Below are positions 1-11,900 of a DNA stretch of 64,000 bases, piece by piece (the stretch's first letter is position 1; each line of letters begins with the position of its first letter). Source of the DNA: Actinophytocola sp036378875 (GTDB lineage: Bacteria > Actinomycetota > Actinomycetes > Mycobacteriales > Pseudonocardiaceae); assembly GCF_036378875.1 (NCBI RefSeq), contig NZ_DASUVO010000142.1, forward strand, positions 1 through 64,000. Direction: 5' to 3'. The notes under the pieces were generated by a model, which was given only the letters and a program-made list of their open reading frames with translations, was not told the origin of the DNA and made no database searches. A program made the position numbers and the translations under genes.

Positions 1-1
1 C

Positions 2-1290
2 CGGACCACGAACATGCTGGTCACCTATGACGCGCAGGGTGTTGTTCAGCAGAGCAAGGAGCTTCCGCCGGACAAGGGTGATCCGCGGTTGACTCGTGGT
101 GAGGACGACCGCATCTACATCGACGGCGCCTCCGGCGAACATGTCGTCGTGGTGGACCGCGACGGCGACCTCACCGATGTGCCCATCAAAGACGGTGACG
201 TGAAGCCCGCCAAGCCGACCGGCGGCAAGGACCCGGAAACCCCTGTGTCCACACCGAAACCGGACGCCGGCGTGCCCGCGTCGCCGGACACCGGGAAACC
301 TGCCACCTCGCAACCGAACCCCGCGCCGCGACCGCCGGCCGCACAAACACAACCGCCGGTCACTCAGACCACCCCGCCCACCCAGACCACGCCGCCGCCG
401 GTCGTGGAAGAGCAACCGCCGCCGGCTCCACCGGTGGTGCCGCCGAGCCCGCCGGGCGCGCCCACGGTCGTCAACGCGACCGCCGGCGACGCCTCCGCCA
501 CCGTCAGCTGGGGACCCGCGGCCGACAACCGGTCCGCCATCACCGGCTACACCATCACCTGGAACGGCGGCCAGACCACCGTCCCGGGCAACGCCCAGAC
601 CACCGTTGTTCCCGGCCTGGCCAACGGCACCACCTACACCTTCACGGTCACCGCGACCAACGGTGTCGGCACCGGTCCCGGCGCCGTGTCCAACCCGGTC
701 ACGCCCACTGCGCCCACGCGGCCGGCCAGTGCGCCAACCAACGTGAACGCCAGCCACAACCGCGCCAACAGCACCGCGACGATGAGCTGGGCACAGCCCG
801 CGGACCTCGGTGGCGGCACGCTGCTGCACTACGTGGTGAGCGGCAACGGCCAGGAGTCGGTGACGACCGGTCAGACCTTCACGTTCAACAACATCACGAG
901 CACGACGACGTTCACGGTCAGGGCGGTCACCCAGACCCCGAACGGGCAGGTCGACGGCGCGTCGGCCTCCGCGACCGTGAACGTCGTGGCCGGCACGGTC
1001 CAGATCTCCCAGGGCGCGCCGACACAGGAACAATGCGCGGGCGACCCCGAATGCGCGTGGGTGAACGTCGTGCTGACCAACATGCTGCCGAACACGAGCT
1101 ACACGCTGACGGCGCAGGTGAGCGGACCGACCCCGATCAACCAGACCGGGTCGTGCACGACCGACGCGAACGGCTCCTGCTCGGCCACCCCGTTCGCCTA
1201 CCACGAGGAAGGCCAGACAGTGACGGTCACGGCGCGCGCGCCGGACGGCACCACCACACGATCCAACAATTTGGTTTGGGAGAGCGTTTC

Positions 1291-1294
<4 letters not shown>
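2..1294 (+). CDS. Fibronectin type III domain protein (5' partial)
   Basis: The reading frame is already open at the window edge, so the true start lies upstream. The visible part opens with a short beta-rich stretch (IYIDGASGEHVVVVDRDG), perhaps the end of a beta-propeller or sensor domain. A Pro/Thr-rich linker follows (about residues 68-145 counted from the first Met), then two fibronectin type III domains (about 148-235 and 238-325, with the usual Trp and the LANGTTYTFTV strand). The C-terminal domain of about 100 residues contains four Cys. Its stop overlaps the GTG of the next gene, a MoxR ATPase, so the two are probably translationally coupled. FN3-MoxR-DUF58-transglutaminase operons are common in actinobacteria. 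The role of this member is inferred to be extracytoplasmic binding or scaffolding. Confidence 0.8.
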
Positions 1295-2249
<955 letters not shown>

Positions 2250-2250
<1 letters not shown>

Positions 2251-3407
2251 TGCCCCGGCTCACTCGCCGGGGATGGGCGGTGCTGGTGGCGGCCGTGGTC
2301 GCGTACGCCTCTGGCGTGTGGGTGGGTTTCCCCGTGCTCCGGGCGCTGGGCGGCGCCGGGATCGGTGCCGTGGCGGCCGCGCTCGCGGTGACCGCGCGCC
2401 GGCCGCGCGTCGTCGTCAGTCGGGAGGTGTACCCCGACCGCGTGCAGCGTGGCCGGCCGGCGTTCGCGCGTCTGCGTGTGCACAACGACAACCAGCGCCG
2501 GCACAGCGCCTTCACCGCGGGCGACCGCGTCGACGGCGGCTACCACTCGGTGGCCGTTCGCCCGCTCGCTCCCGGCGCGGACGCGGTCTACCACTACGAA
2601 CTACCCACGGCCCGCCGCGGCCGCATCCAGGTCGGCCCGCTGACACTCGAACGCGTGGATCCGCTCGGCCTTGGCCGAAGCCACCTGGCCACCGGCGACA
2701 CCACCACGATGTGGGTGCACCCCAGGACGTACCCGGTGCGTGCGCTGGTCGCCGGGCATCCCCGCCACCACCACGAGGGCCGCACCAGCGACGACTCCCC
2801 ACACGGCACCCTCGACCTGCGGGACGTGCGTGAGTACGTGCCCGGCGACGAGGTCCGGCACCTGCACTGGAAGGCGATCGCCCGCACCGGCCGGCTGATG
2901 GTCCGCGACTACGTCGACCCGAACCAGCCCCGGTTCACCGCGCTGCTGGACACGCGTGCGGCCCTGCTGCCCCCGGATGTGTTCGAGGAGGCCGTGGACC
3001 TGACGGCGTCGCTGATGAACGCGGCCGCGGAGGCCGGTTACTGGTGCCGCCTGGTGACGACCGGCGGCGTCGACCTCAAGCCACGCAGTGGACAGCAGGC
3101 GGTGCGGCAGGTGCTGGACGAGTTGTGTGAGCTGACCCCGCTGACCGGCACGGCCCCGCTCGTTCCCGCGTCGCTTGGTCAGGCAGCCGATCGCGGCGGC
3201 ACGCTGGTGGTGGTGTTGGCGAGCGCGTACCACGAGGACCTGGCGGCGGTCGCGACACTGCGGCCCCACTACGCGTCGACCGTGGTGATCACCCTGGCCG
3301 GCGGCACCGACACCGGCGTGACGATCGGCGTGCCCGGCGTCCAGGTGATCACGGCCCCGAACGCCCGAGGCGCCACCCGCCGCTGGAACGTGGCGGTGGC
3401 CGAATGA
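2250..3407 (+). CDS. DUF58 domain-containing membrane protein
   Basis: This 385-residue protein has two N-terminal membrane helices (about residues 10-50: GWAVLVAAVVAYASGVWVG and then ALGGAGIGAVAAALAV). A beta-sandwich region follows, then the DUF58 signature LRDVREYVPGDEVRHLHWK at about residues 190-208. The C-terminal part resembles a VWA fold (LLDTRAALLP and onward). The ATG overlaps the MoxR stop (TAATG), and the gene's own stop overlaps the next ATG (ATGA), so all three are coupled. DUF58 proteins pair with MoxR ATPases and TgpA-like proteins. Molecular function is unproven, though a cell-envelope role is likely. Confidence 0.9.
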
Positions 3408-5548
3408 CCCGCGTGACGCCGGAAGGACCAGCCCGGACCGTTCCCGTTCTCTCCGTGCTCCTCGCCGCCGTCGGGCCAGGGCTGCTCTTCGCGCCCGTCT
3501 TCGGGTTCACCCCGCTGCTCGTGCCTCTCGGACTGGTCGTGGTGACGGGGTTCGCCGTCGCCGAGGCGTGCCGGCGCTGGTCCGCGCTCGTGCCGTGGCG
3601 CGCGTTGCTCATGCTGTTCCTCGGGCTGGTGGCGCTCGTCGAGACGCTGCTGTTTCCCACCACCACGGGCGGGTTGCCGACCGGCGAGACGATCCGCGCG
3701 TTGAGCGCGGGCCTCACCGAGTCGTGGCAGCTGACCCTGCAGTCCACGTGGCCGGCGCGCTCTGACGCCGAACTGCTGCTGTTCGTCCCCCTGGCCGCGC
3801 TCGCCGCGTCCGTGCTCGCGGTCGAACTCCTGGCCAGGCTGCCGTGGCCACTCGTCGCGATGTTGCCCGGGCTCGCGGTGCTCGGGCTGAGCCAGGCCTA
3901 CGTCGCGTTGACCGGGCTGACCGCGATGCTCGTCGCCGTCGGGTTCGCGGTGGTCGTGGCCGTGCTGCTGACGTCGACCGGTGCCAGCACCGCCGGTCCG
4001 CGAACCGCCCGCCGCCCGCTGGTCGCGCTGGTGATGACGGTGCCGACACTGGTCCTGGGTGTCGGCGGCGCACTGGTCGGCATGGCACTCGACCCTGCCG
4101 AGCGGCCCGCGTACTCGTTGCGGGACAAGCACTTCGCGCCCCTGCCACCCGAGCGCGTGGCGAGTCCACTCGACGAGCTGACCGAGCGCCTGCAGCACGC
4201 GGACGACGAGGTGTTCACCTACTCGACGGACGCCCCCGTCGACCGGTGGCGGCTCGTCGTGCTCGACCAGTTCAACGGCGTGACCTGGACGCCGAGCGTG
4301 CAGCCCCGGCGTCTCGGCACCGCGTTGCCGCCCGCGCCCTCGGTGACCGTGCCGGCGTCCGAGCACAGCGCGCACATCGAGTACTCCGAGCCGGAAGGGC
4401 CGTGGCTGCCGAGCCAGGCACTGCCGGCGTCGGTGACCGGGCTGGCGCCGCTCGTCGACGAGACGTCCGGCACGCTGATCGTCCCCGGCCGCGACGGCCC
4501 GGTCAGCTACGACCTGTCGTGGTGGGAGCCGACCGTGGCCGCCGATGTCCTCGGCGGCGCGGCGATCGACGGTAGCGCCCGCACGGGGTTCGGCGGCGTC
4601 GGTGAGGTGCCGGACGGCATTGCCGAGCTGGCACGAGAAGCCGTGCACAACACCCGGCCCGCGTTCCAGACCGCGCTGGTACTGGAGCGCTACCTGCGCG
4701 AGAACTACACGCTCGCGACCGGCGAGGACCTGCCGAGCGGCAGTGGCTGGCCGCAGCTGAAGACGTTCCTGCTCGACACCAAACGTGGCACGACCGAGCA
4801 GTTCGCCACCGCGTACGTGGTGCTGGCCCGCATGATCGGCCTGCCGGCACGGGTCGCCGTCGGCTACCGCGCGAGCGGCGCCGGCGAGGACATCGTCGTG
4901 CGGGGCGGTGACGTGCTCGCGTGGCCGGAGGTCGCGGTCGAAGGCGTCGGCTGGGTGCCGCTCGACCCGGCCGGCGCACCGAGCGGCACCGGCTCGAAGG
5001 CCAAGGGCCTGGCCGAGGTGACCGCCAAGGCCCGCGAGAACCTGCCGCCCCCGGAGGACGTGCGGGACCCACAGCTGCGTGAGGACCCAGCGTCCGAAGA
5101 GGACGCCGACGCGGGCGGATTCTCCGTGCCGGTCGTACCGATCCTGGTGGCGGTCGCCGCGCTGGTGGCCGTGTGGCTGCTCGGCGTGCCGCTCGCCTGG
5201 ACAGCACGTGGTTGGCTCCGGCACCGGAGACCGGGCGCTCGGTCGGTGGTCGGCGCGTGGGCGGAGGCACGGGACCGGTTGCGGGCCCACGGGGTGCCGT
5301 TCACCGCCGGCATGACCGTGCGGGACATGGCGGGTGCCGCGGGACCGCTGGTCGACCAGTCCGTGGTGACCGGCCTGCACGAACTGGCCAGGACCGTCGA
5401 CACGACGATGTGGTCGAGAAACGGGCCCGCGCAGTCGACCGCGGACGAGGCATGGTCGGCGGTGCGTGAGGTGCGCCGCGGTCTGTCCCGCCGCCCGTGG
5501 CGAGCCCGGCTGCGTGCGGCGCTGACCCTGCGGACCCTATTTCTGTAG
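3404..5548 (+). CDS. TgpA-like membrane transglutaminase homologue (active-site residues replaced)
   Basis: The protein has 714 residues. The N-terminus has about six hydrophobic helices (residues 10-230, DUF3488/TgpA-like). A periplasmic-side transglutaminase-like domain spans roughly 380-525, one further membrane helix lies near 565-590 (VPVVPILVAVAALVAVWLLGVPLAW), and a cytoplasmic DUF4129-like tail follows. In the family the nucleophile motif reads G-h-C-E, but here it is KRGTTEQFATAY with Thr464 at the Cys position. The HAW motif is VLAWPEV with Leu505 at the His position. Only the Asp remains (PLDPAG, Asp521). The fold is kept (MIGLPARVAVGYR), so this is probably a non-catalytic homologue. 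The last 12 bp overlap tail-to-tail with the convergent gene at 5537-5905. Confidence 0.9.
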   Translation: MTRVTPEGPARTVPVLSVLLAAVGPGLLFAPVFGFTPLLVPLGLVVVTGFAVAEACRRWSALVPWRALLMLFLGLVALVETLLFPTTTGGLPTGETIRALSAGLTESWQLTLQSTWPARSDAELLLFVPLAALAASVLAVELLARLPWPLVAMLPGLAVLGLSQAYVALTGLTAMLVAVGFAVVVAVLLTSTGASTAGPRTARRPLVALVMTVPTLVLGVGGALVGMALDPAERPAYSLRDKHFAPLPPERVASPLDELTERLQHADDEVFTYSTDAPVDRWRLVVLDQFNGVTWTPSVQPRRLGTALPPAPSVTVPASEHSAHIEYSEPEGPWLPSQALPASVTGLAPLVDETSGTLIVPGRDGPVSYDLSWWEPTVAADVLGGAAIDGSARTGFGGVGEVPDGIAELAREAVHNTRPAFQTALVLERYLRENYTLATGEDLPSGSGWPQLKTFLLDTKRGTTEQFATAYVVLARMIGLPARVAVGYRASGAGEDIVVRGGDVLAWPEVAVEGVGWVPLDPAGAPSGTGSKAKGLAEVTAKARENLPPPEDVRDPQLREDPASEEDADAGGFSVPVVPILVAVAALVAVWLLGVPLAWTARGWLRHRRPGARSVVGAWAEARDRLRAHGVPFTAGMTVRDMAGAAGPLVDQSVVTGLHELARTVDTTMWSRNGPAQSTADEAWSAVREVRRGLSRRPWRARLRAALTLRTLFL

Positions 5549-5905
5549 CTCCGCGAGCGCCGCCCGCCACCCCGGCTCGTCCGGCATCGGGGCCACGTAC
5601 TCGTGCGCGACGATGTGGGCCAGGAAGTCCGGTTCCGGCGCTATGCCGTGCTTCTCGACGTAGTACCGCAGGCCTGTGCTCCAGATCCAGATGCCGTCGG
5701 TACGGGTCGAGATCGGCACGAGCTGTCCGTTCGCCGGCTCGATCCGGTCGACGTCCGACCCGGGCACCCGCAGGATCATCTTGCCGCCACGGAGAAAGCT
5801 CGCGATACGAGCCCGCTCGTCCGGATCGGTGATCCGCGGCCGGTCCGGCGCGAACGTCCACTCACCGGCACTGTCTCTCCCGTCGAAGAGTCGGGCGATC
5901 CGCAT
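5537..5905 (-). CDS. Putative immunity protein for the giant ESX effector
   Basis: This is a small soluble protein of 122 residues with no signal peptide. It contains a block reading TDGIWIWSTGLRYYVEKHGI followed by PDFLAHI. I associate that pattern with small actinobacterial proteins encoded next to polymorphic-toxin genes, but I cannot name a defined Imm family. It starts three bases after the stop of the 3303-residue gene. Its Shine-Dalgarno (GGAAGGGAG) lies inside that gene's 3' end, so co-translation is likely. The stop lies within the convergent transglutaminase-like gene (12-bp overlap). The immunity role is inferred from position and size. Which toxin domain it would neutralise is unknown. 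Confidence 0.6.
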   Translation of the reverse strand: MRIARLFDGRDSAGEWTFAPDRPRITDPDERARIASFLRGGKMILRVPGSDVDRIEPANGQLVPISTRTDGIWIWSTGLRYYVEKHGIAPEPDFLAHIVAHEYVAPMPDEPGWRAALAELQK

Positions 5906-5908
5906 GAC

Positions 5909-8900
5909 TCACTCCCTTCCGGCCGTGACGTTCCTCGGCTCGTAGACGCGCCACGCGCCAGCCGGTTTCTCGACGGGTGACGGCTCGTTGTAGACCTCCA
6001 GGGTGCCCGACGACAGCGTGGCGAAGTCACCCGTCACCGCGCTGGCGTTGATGAGGACGGGCACCCCGAGCATGTCCGCGAACCGCTGCACGAACTCGGG
6101 ATCGACGCTGCCTTCGCGGATCTGGATGCGGATCGGGCCGTCGGTCCAGTCGCCGCTCTCGGCGACGATGTTGGCCAGCTCGTCCGGCCAGAGCCGCTCC
6201 GCTCCGGTGTAGACGGTCGGTCCGCTGCGCAGCAGCGCCAGCTCGCCGACCTCCGGGATCAGCTCCATCTCCCGCATCTCACCGATCCGCACCTCTTCGT
6301 AGTGCGGCCACGCGAGCCCGGGCAGAGCTGCTGTCGGCGGTGCCGGCGCAGGCGCCTGACCCGGTGACTCCGGCGCGGGCTCGGCGTCGGGCCTCGCCTC
6401 GCGCGGGACCGCCGGCTCGAACACGCGCATCCGGCTCGTCGGCGGGATCACCGCGCGGACGCTGCCGTCCGGACCGACCTCGCTCGTGGTCACGATCGCC
6501 TGACCGTCCGGGCCGACACCGGCGTGGTCCACCGGCGCCTTCACCCTGACGCCGAGCCGGTCGGCGAGCTGTTTCGCGAAGCCGTTGTCCTGTTTGCCGG
6601 TCTCGCACGCCAGCAGCCGAATCGGTTGGCCGCTCCACTTGCCGTCCATCTCGATGAGCTGCGCGAGGTCCTCGACCGTGAGCCGGTCCTCGCCGATGCG
6701 CACCGAGTCCGCGTGGCCGTGCATGTCGATCGTGTACCAGCCGGGGTCCGGCTGAAGATCGGCGGCGTCGTCCAGGTTGTCGTCCCCGGGCGCGTAGTAC
6801 GCCCGACCGGCCGGGGTGTCGACGCTCTGGTTGAAATAGGACTGGAGGTCTCCCGCGGGCCGGGTGCCGGGCTCGCCGCCCCGGAAGCCTGGCGGCTTCC
6901 GGTTCGCCCTGCGCTCCGCCGCGTCCTTCAGCAGGGTTTCCTCGTCGTCCGGCAGCGGTTTGCCGTAGTCCTTGTCGTTCTCGTCCGTCATCGTCTTGTA
7001 CGCCTTGTACAGCTCCGCCATATCCGTGCGGGCCTGTTTGAGCGGCTCGGTGTTGCCGGTCTCGATGGCGTGGGCCTCGAAGATGCGGACCCGTTCGACG
7101 AGGCGGGTCATCCGCTTCAGCGCCAGCGCGCGGTGACCGATCAGCGCGATCGCCCTCGGCTCGTGCCGCAGAAGCTCGGTCTCTTCCTTGACGAACTTCT
7201 TGATCTGCGTCGCGTCTGTGGGGTCCGTCGGCTGGGTCACCGTCGGCGTCGGCTTCCGCGTCGTGTTGCCGGTTACTGCCGCGTCGATCTCCCGCTTCAT
7301 GATCTCGAAAGCGATCTCCTTCAGCGCCTCGGCCGTCGCTTCCTCGATCGGCCGTTCCCGGTCGCGGTCGCGGAAGATCGTCTCGTTGACCTTGTTCTGC
7401 TCGTTGCGCCGCAACGCGTACTTCGGGAGGAACGTGACGGCCAGCGCGGTCCCCACCGCGCTGATGACGACGATCCCGGTGGGGTTCTGGTTGAACCACT
7501 CCGTCGCGCCCCACATGGCGCCGTACAACGAGCCGGCCTGCATGGAGCTCTGCACCGCGAACGCCACGATCCCCTGACGACCCGCGGGCCGTTTCTTCGG
7601 GTTGGTAACCACGTCACGCTGCTCAGGACTGGGGACCGGCGTCCGGTCGGTGTCTGGCGGGCCCCCGTGCGCGACCTCCGCGTCTCGGATCAGGTTCTCG
7701 AACCCGTCCAGCACGTCGTTCATGAACTCCTCTTGGAGATCCACGTGCTCGGCGATTCTGTTGCCGAAGTCGAACTTGACCTGGTCGACGATCTTGCGGT
7801 ACTCCCTGCTGACGAACCCCCAGTCCATGAGCGAGCCGATGACGATACCCGCCCCGGCCCGCGCGAGACCGGTGTAGAGAATGTCGATCGGGTTCGCGCT
7901 GACCTGGTGATCGGCCCCGATGGGGTTGAAATGCTTGTCCAGCCAGCCGACGACGCCGTCGGGAGCGTCGGGTGGCGGAGCAGGCGGGGCATTGGGATCC
8001 GGCGGGTTCATGTGTTTTTCCGCCCAGCCGGTGCCGGCCCGGGCGACGTCACCGGACTGCCCACCGACCTGGTTGACGCCGTACCAGGTTGGCAGGCTCC
8101 ACTTGACGTCGTTGGGCTTCTCGGCCTTCGTGACCGGTGTCACGGCCGCCGACGCGGTTCCCCTGACACGGTCGACACGGTCGAGGAGGTTGTGCAGTTG
8201 GGCCAGGGCTTTCTCGTCGAACTTCGCGACCGTGATCTCGTGCTTGCGGCCCTCGTTGTCGAGCCGCGCCCACTCCTGCGGGACGAGCCTCTTGCGGAGG
8301 TACTTCTCGTGCATGGTCCCGAAAGCCGCCGCACCGATCGCGACACCCCAGTGTGCCGCGTAGGTCCACCACGGCAACCCGCCCAGCATGGCGAACGGGG
8401 TGGTCGACGCGGCGCCGATGAGCGGCGGGAGACCACGGAAGTAGAACCGTTTCTTCTTGCCGTGGTTGGTCTTCTCCCCACCGTCCGGCGCGTCCGGCTC
8501 TCTGGGCGGCTTACTGCGGAGACCGGTGACGTGCAGACGTTGGAACAGCCTGTCGAGGTCGCTCCTGCGGCGCACAGCCCGCGCGTGGGCACGCTTCTGG
8601 TTGTTGAGCCCGTGTCCCTTGTCCACCCGGGTCTTGTCACGAAGGCCGATCCACTGCTTGGCGATCGTCCCGCCGATCGCGGTCACCGTGGTCGTCGTCC
8701 ATACCGCGTACGTCATCACCGGCGGCGCACCGGTCTGCAGCATGGCCCAGCCCGCGGCCCAACCCGTCGCCATCTCGGTGGGCAGTTGGATGAGGTAGAA
8801 GGCCTTCCACCCGGGATAACCGTTGGGCGGCTTGGCCCATGCCGGCCGAGGCGTCCCCTCCTTGGCGTATGCGGAAACGATGGTCTCGACGCTTGAGACG

Positions 8901-11900
8901 GCCTTCCGCTGCTTCGCGACGGGATCGTCGGCATGCATGCCGAGGTTCTCGATGAGCGTCTTCATCTCGTGCGCCATCCGGCGCCGCCGGACCGCCCGGT
9001 CGAGGTGCCGAACCTCCGCCTCCCGCCCACGATCCGCAACGGACGGGGTCGGATGGTCACCCGGGTGGGTGTCGCGATCGAGGGCGTTGTCGGTGACCCG
9101 CGCGCCGTTCTGCAGGATTTCACTGGCCTGAGCGACAGCGTTGGCAACCACCCGGTCGATGGTGTTCAGCTTGACGTGCGAGGAAATCCGTATCTCGGCG
9201 ACTTGGCCGGCCTGGACAACCTCAACCTCCGCGTGCGCCCGATTGTCGATCTTCCCGGTAACGGTGACCCGCACCGTGAACGTCGAGTCGTTCCCGTCGT
9301 CCCTCGTCACGACGAAGTGATCAGACTGGTTCGGCTCCGGCGTGACACTCTTGATCCGCGCGTCCGCCTTGAGCTGCACGCCAACCATGACCGCGAGCGC
9401 CCGCTTCTTCACCTTCGCCGCGGTGTGGTGAGCGATCCGCGTGGCCGCGAACCGCGAATGACGAACCGCCTCGACCCGACTCCGCGTACCCGGCGACAAC
9501 TCCCGCGACCCGGACGGCGCCGCCTGCTGAGGCTGCGCAGCGGCAGGCGCATTCTGCCCGGCCGGCGCGGCATTCGAACCCGAATTGGCCCGACTGCGTG
9601 ACGGTTTGGTGGATCCGCTTTGTCCGCTGGTTGGTCCTGCGATTGTGCCGGAGTTTGATCCTGATGCGGTTTGGTTGGGTGTGTTGGTGGATCCGGTTTG
9701 TGCGCTGGTTGGTCCTGCGATTGTGCCGGAGTTTGATCCTGGTCCGGTTTGGTTGGGTGTGTTGGTGGATCTGGTCTGCCCGCTCGGTGGTCCTGTAATT
9801 GCGCCCGGGTTCGGACTCGACCCGGCTTGACTGCGTGACGCGTTGACGGGCCCGCTTCGCCCGCTGGTCGACCCCGCCGCCGCGCCGGAGCCGGATTGGG
9901 TCCGCCCAGACGGGGCAGCGTTGACCGCTGTCGAGCCGGTGGCTGTTGGGCCGGGTGTTGGGCTTGGCTTGGTGGGTTTGGTGCGTGCCGATCCGGTTGG
10001 CGTCGCGCCAGTCGGAGTCGAACCCGGAGCGGCTGGGCCGCCGGGTGTCGGTGCGGCGGGGTTGGTTGGGCTGGCCGCGTTGGGTGTTGGACTTGGATTG
10101 GCGGTATTGGTGGGTGTCGGTCCGGCTGGGTTCGCGCCAGCCGGGGTTGAGCCTGGTGCTGGCCCGGTGGGTGTTGGTGTAGCGGTGGCGGGGTTGGCCG
10201 CGTTGGGTGTGGGGCTTGGGTTGGCCGCGCTCGGTGTTGGGCTCGCGCCGATGGGTGGCGGTGCGGTGGCAGTGGGGTTGGCCGCGTTGGGTGTTGGGCC
10301 TGGGGCGGCCGGCCCTGTGGGTGCGGCGGCAGAGGGGTTGGCCGAGTTGGGTGAGTTTGGTCCGCTGGGTGTTGGGCTTGGGGCAGCGGGGTTGGTGGGT
10401 GTCGGTCCGGCTGCGGCCGTGCCAGTCGGAGTTGAACCTGGGGCGGCTGGGCCGCCGGGTGTCGGTGCGGCGGGGTTGGTTGGGTTGGCTGCGCTGGGCG
10501 CTGGGCTTGGGGCGGTTGGCCCGGCGGGTGCGGTGGGGTTGGCCGAGTTGGTGGGGTTTGGTCCGCTGGGTGTTGGGGTTGGGGCTGCCGGGTTGGTGGG
10601 CGTCGGTCCGCTTGTGCCAGACGAGGTTGAGCCTGGGGCGGCTGGCCCACTGGGTGACGGTCCGGCGACGGCTTGCCCGGTGGGGCTGGCTGGGCGCGGG
10701 TTGACGGCAGGCGCGTTGCTGCCTGCTGATTGTGAAGCGGTGTGTCCGGGACTGGCTGGGCCACCCGGCGCCGACTGAGTGGGAGCCGACCCGGTGGCGG
10801 CTGGACCGCTCGCGGTTTGGTTGGGCGATGCCGCTCCCGTGGCGGCTTGGTTTGTGGGAGTTGAGCCGGTGGTCGGTGTTGGGTTTGGGGTGGTTTGTCC
10901 CGGGCTGGCTGGGCTGGTTGGGGCTGCTCCGGTCGCGGCTGGGCCGCTTGGGGTGCGATTGGCTGGCACCGCTCCCGGGGCGGCTTGGTTTGCGGGAGTT
11001 GAGCCGGTGGTCGGTGCTGGGTTTGGGGTGGTTTGTCCCGGGCTGGCTGGGCCGGTCGGCGCTGCTCCGGTCGCGCCTGGCCCACTCGGCGTGGGGTTGG
11101 TTGACGCTGGCCCGGTGGCAGCTTGGTGGGGGGGAACTGAGGCGGTGGGTGGGTTGGTAGGTGCGGGAGTGTTGTACCCGGACCCGGTTGGGTTGGTTGG
11201 GGTCGGTCCGGTGGCAGTTGGGCTTGTGGGAGCTGAGCTGCTCGACGGGTTGTTCGGTGCTGGGTTTGAGGTGGTCTGTCCGGAGCCAGCAGGGCCGGTC
11301 GGGCCGCTTGAGGTGGGATTGGTCGGCGCTCCCGTGGCCGCTTGACTCGTGGGAGTTGCGCTGGCGGGCGGGTTGTTAGGTCCTGAGCCGACTGGGCCCG
11401 TCGTGTTCGGGCCCGTGGCGGCTGGGCTGCCCGGTGGTGTGGTGTTCGCGGATGCGGCTTGGGCCGCGGAGCCCGGGGGGTTCGACGGCGTTGGCGGGGT
11501 GGTCGGCGTCGGGGCCGGGTTTGGTGGCGCGGCGCTGCCGGGCGACGCCGGGGCCGCCGGGTTGGTGGCTGGTGTGTTGGGCGCGGCTTGAGTGGTGCCG
11601 CCCGGTGGCGTGGCGCTGCCCGACTTGGCTGGCGGGGCGGTCTGTCCCGTGTTGCCAGGCGCGGGAGTTTGTGGTGCCGGTGTGGCAGGCGAAGCCGCGC
11701 CCCCGCCGTGTGATGGGGGCCGGTTCGGGCCGGCGGGGGGGTTGGCCGACGGGCTCGGTGGGGCCTGTGGCGGGTCGCCGGGTAGTTCGGGTGGGATGTT
11801 GACGAGGTGTGGGCCGCCTTCTTCGGTGTACTGGCGGCGGCCGGAGAGGTTTCTGACATCCGCCAGCAGGCCCGCGCAGTTCGCGCAGAACGGTGCCAGC

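Noticed and set aside
3269..5380. A 703-codon minus-strand frame opposite the DUF58 and TgpA-like genes
   Set aside because: The product is rich in Arg, His and Gly with no domain. It is a GC-rich antisense shadow of well-supported genes.
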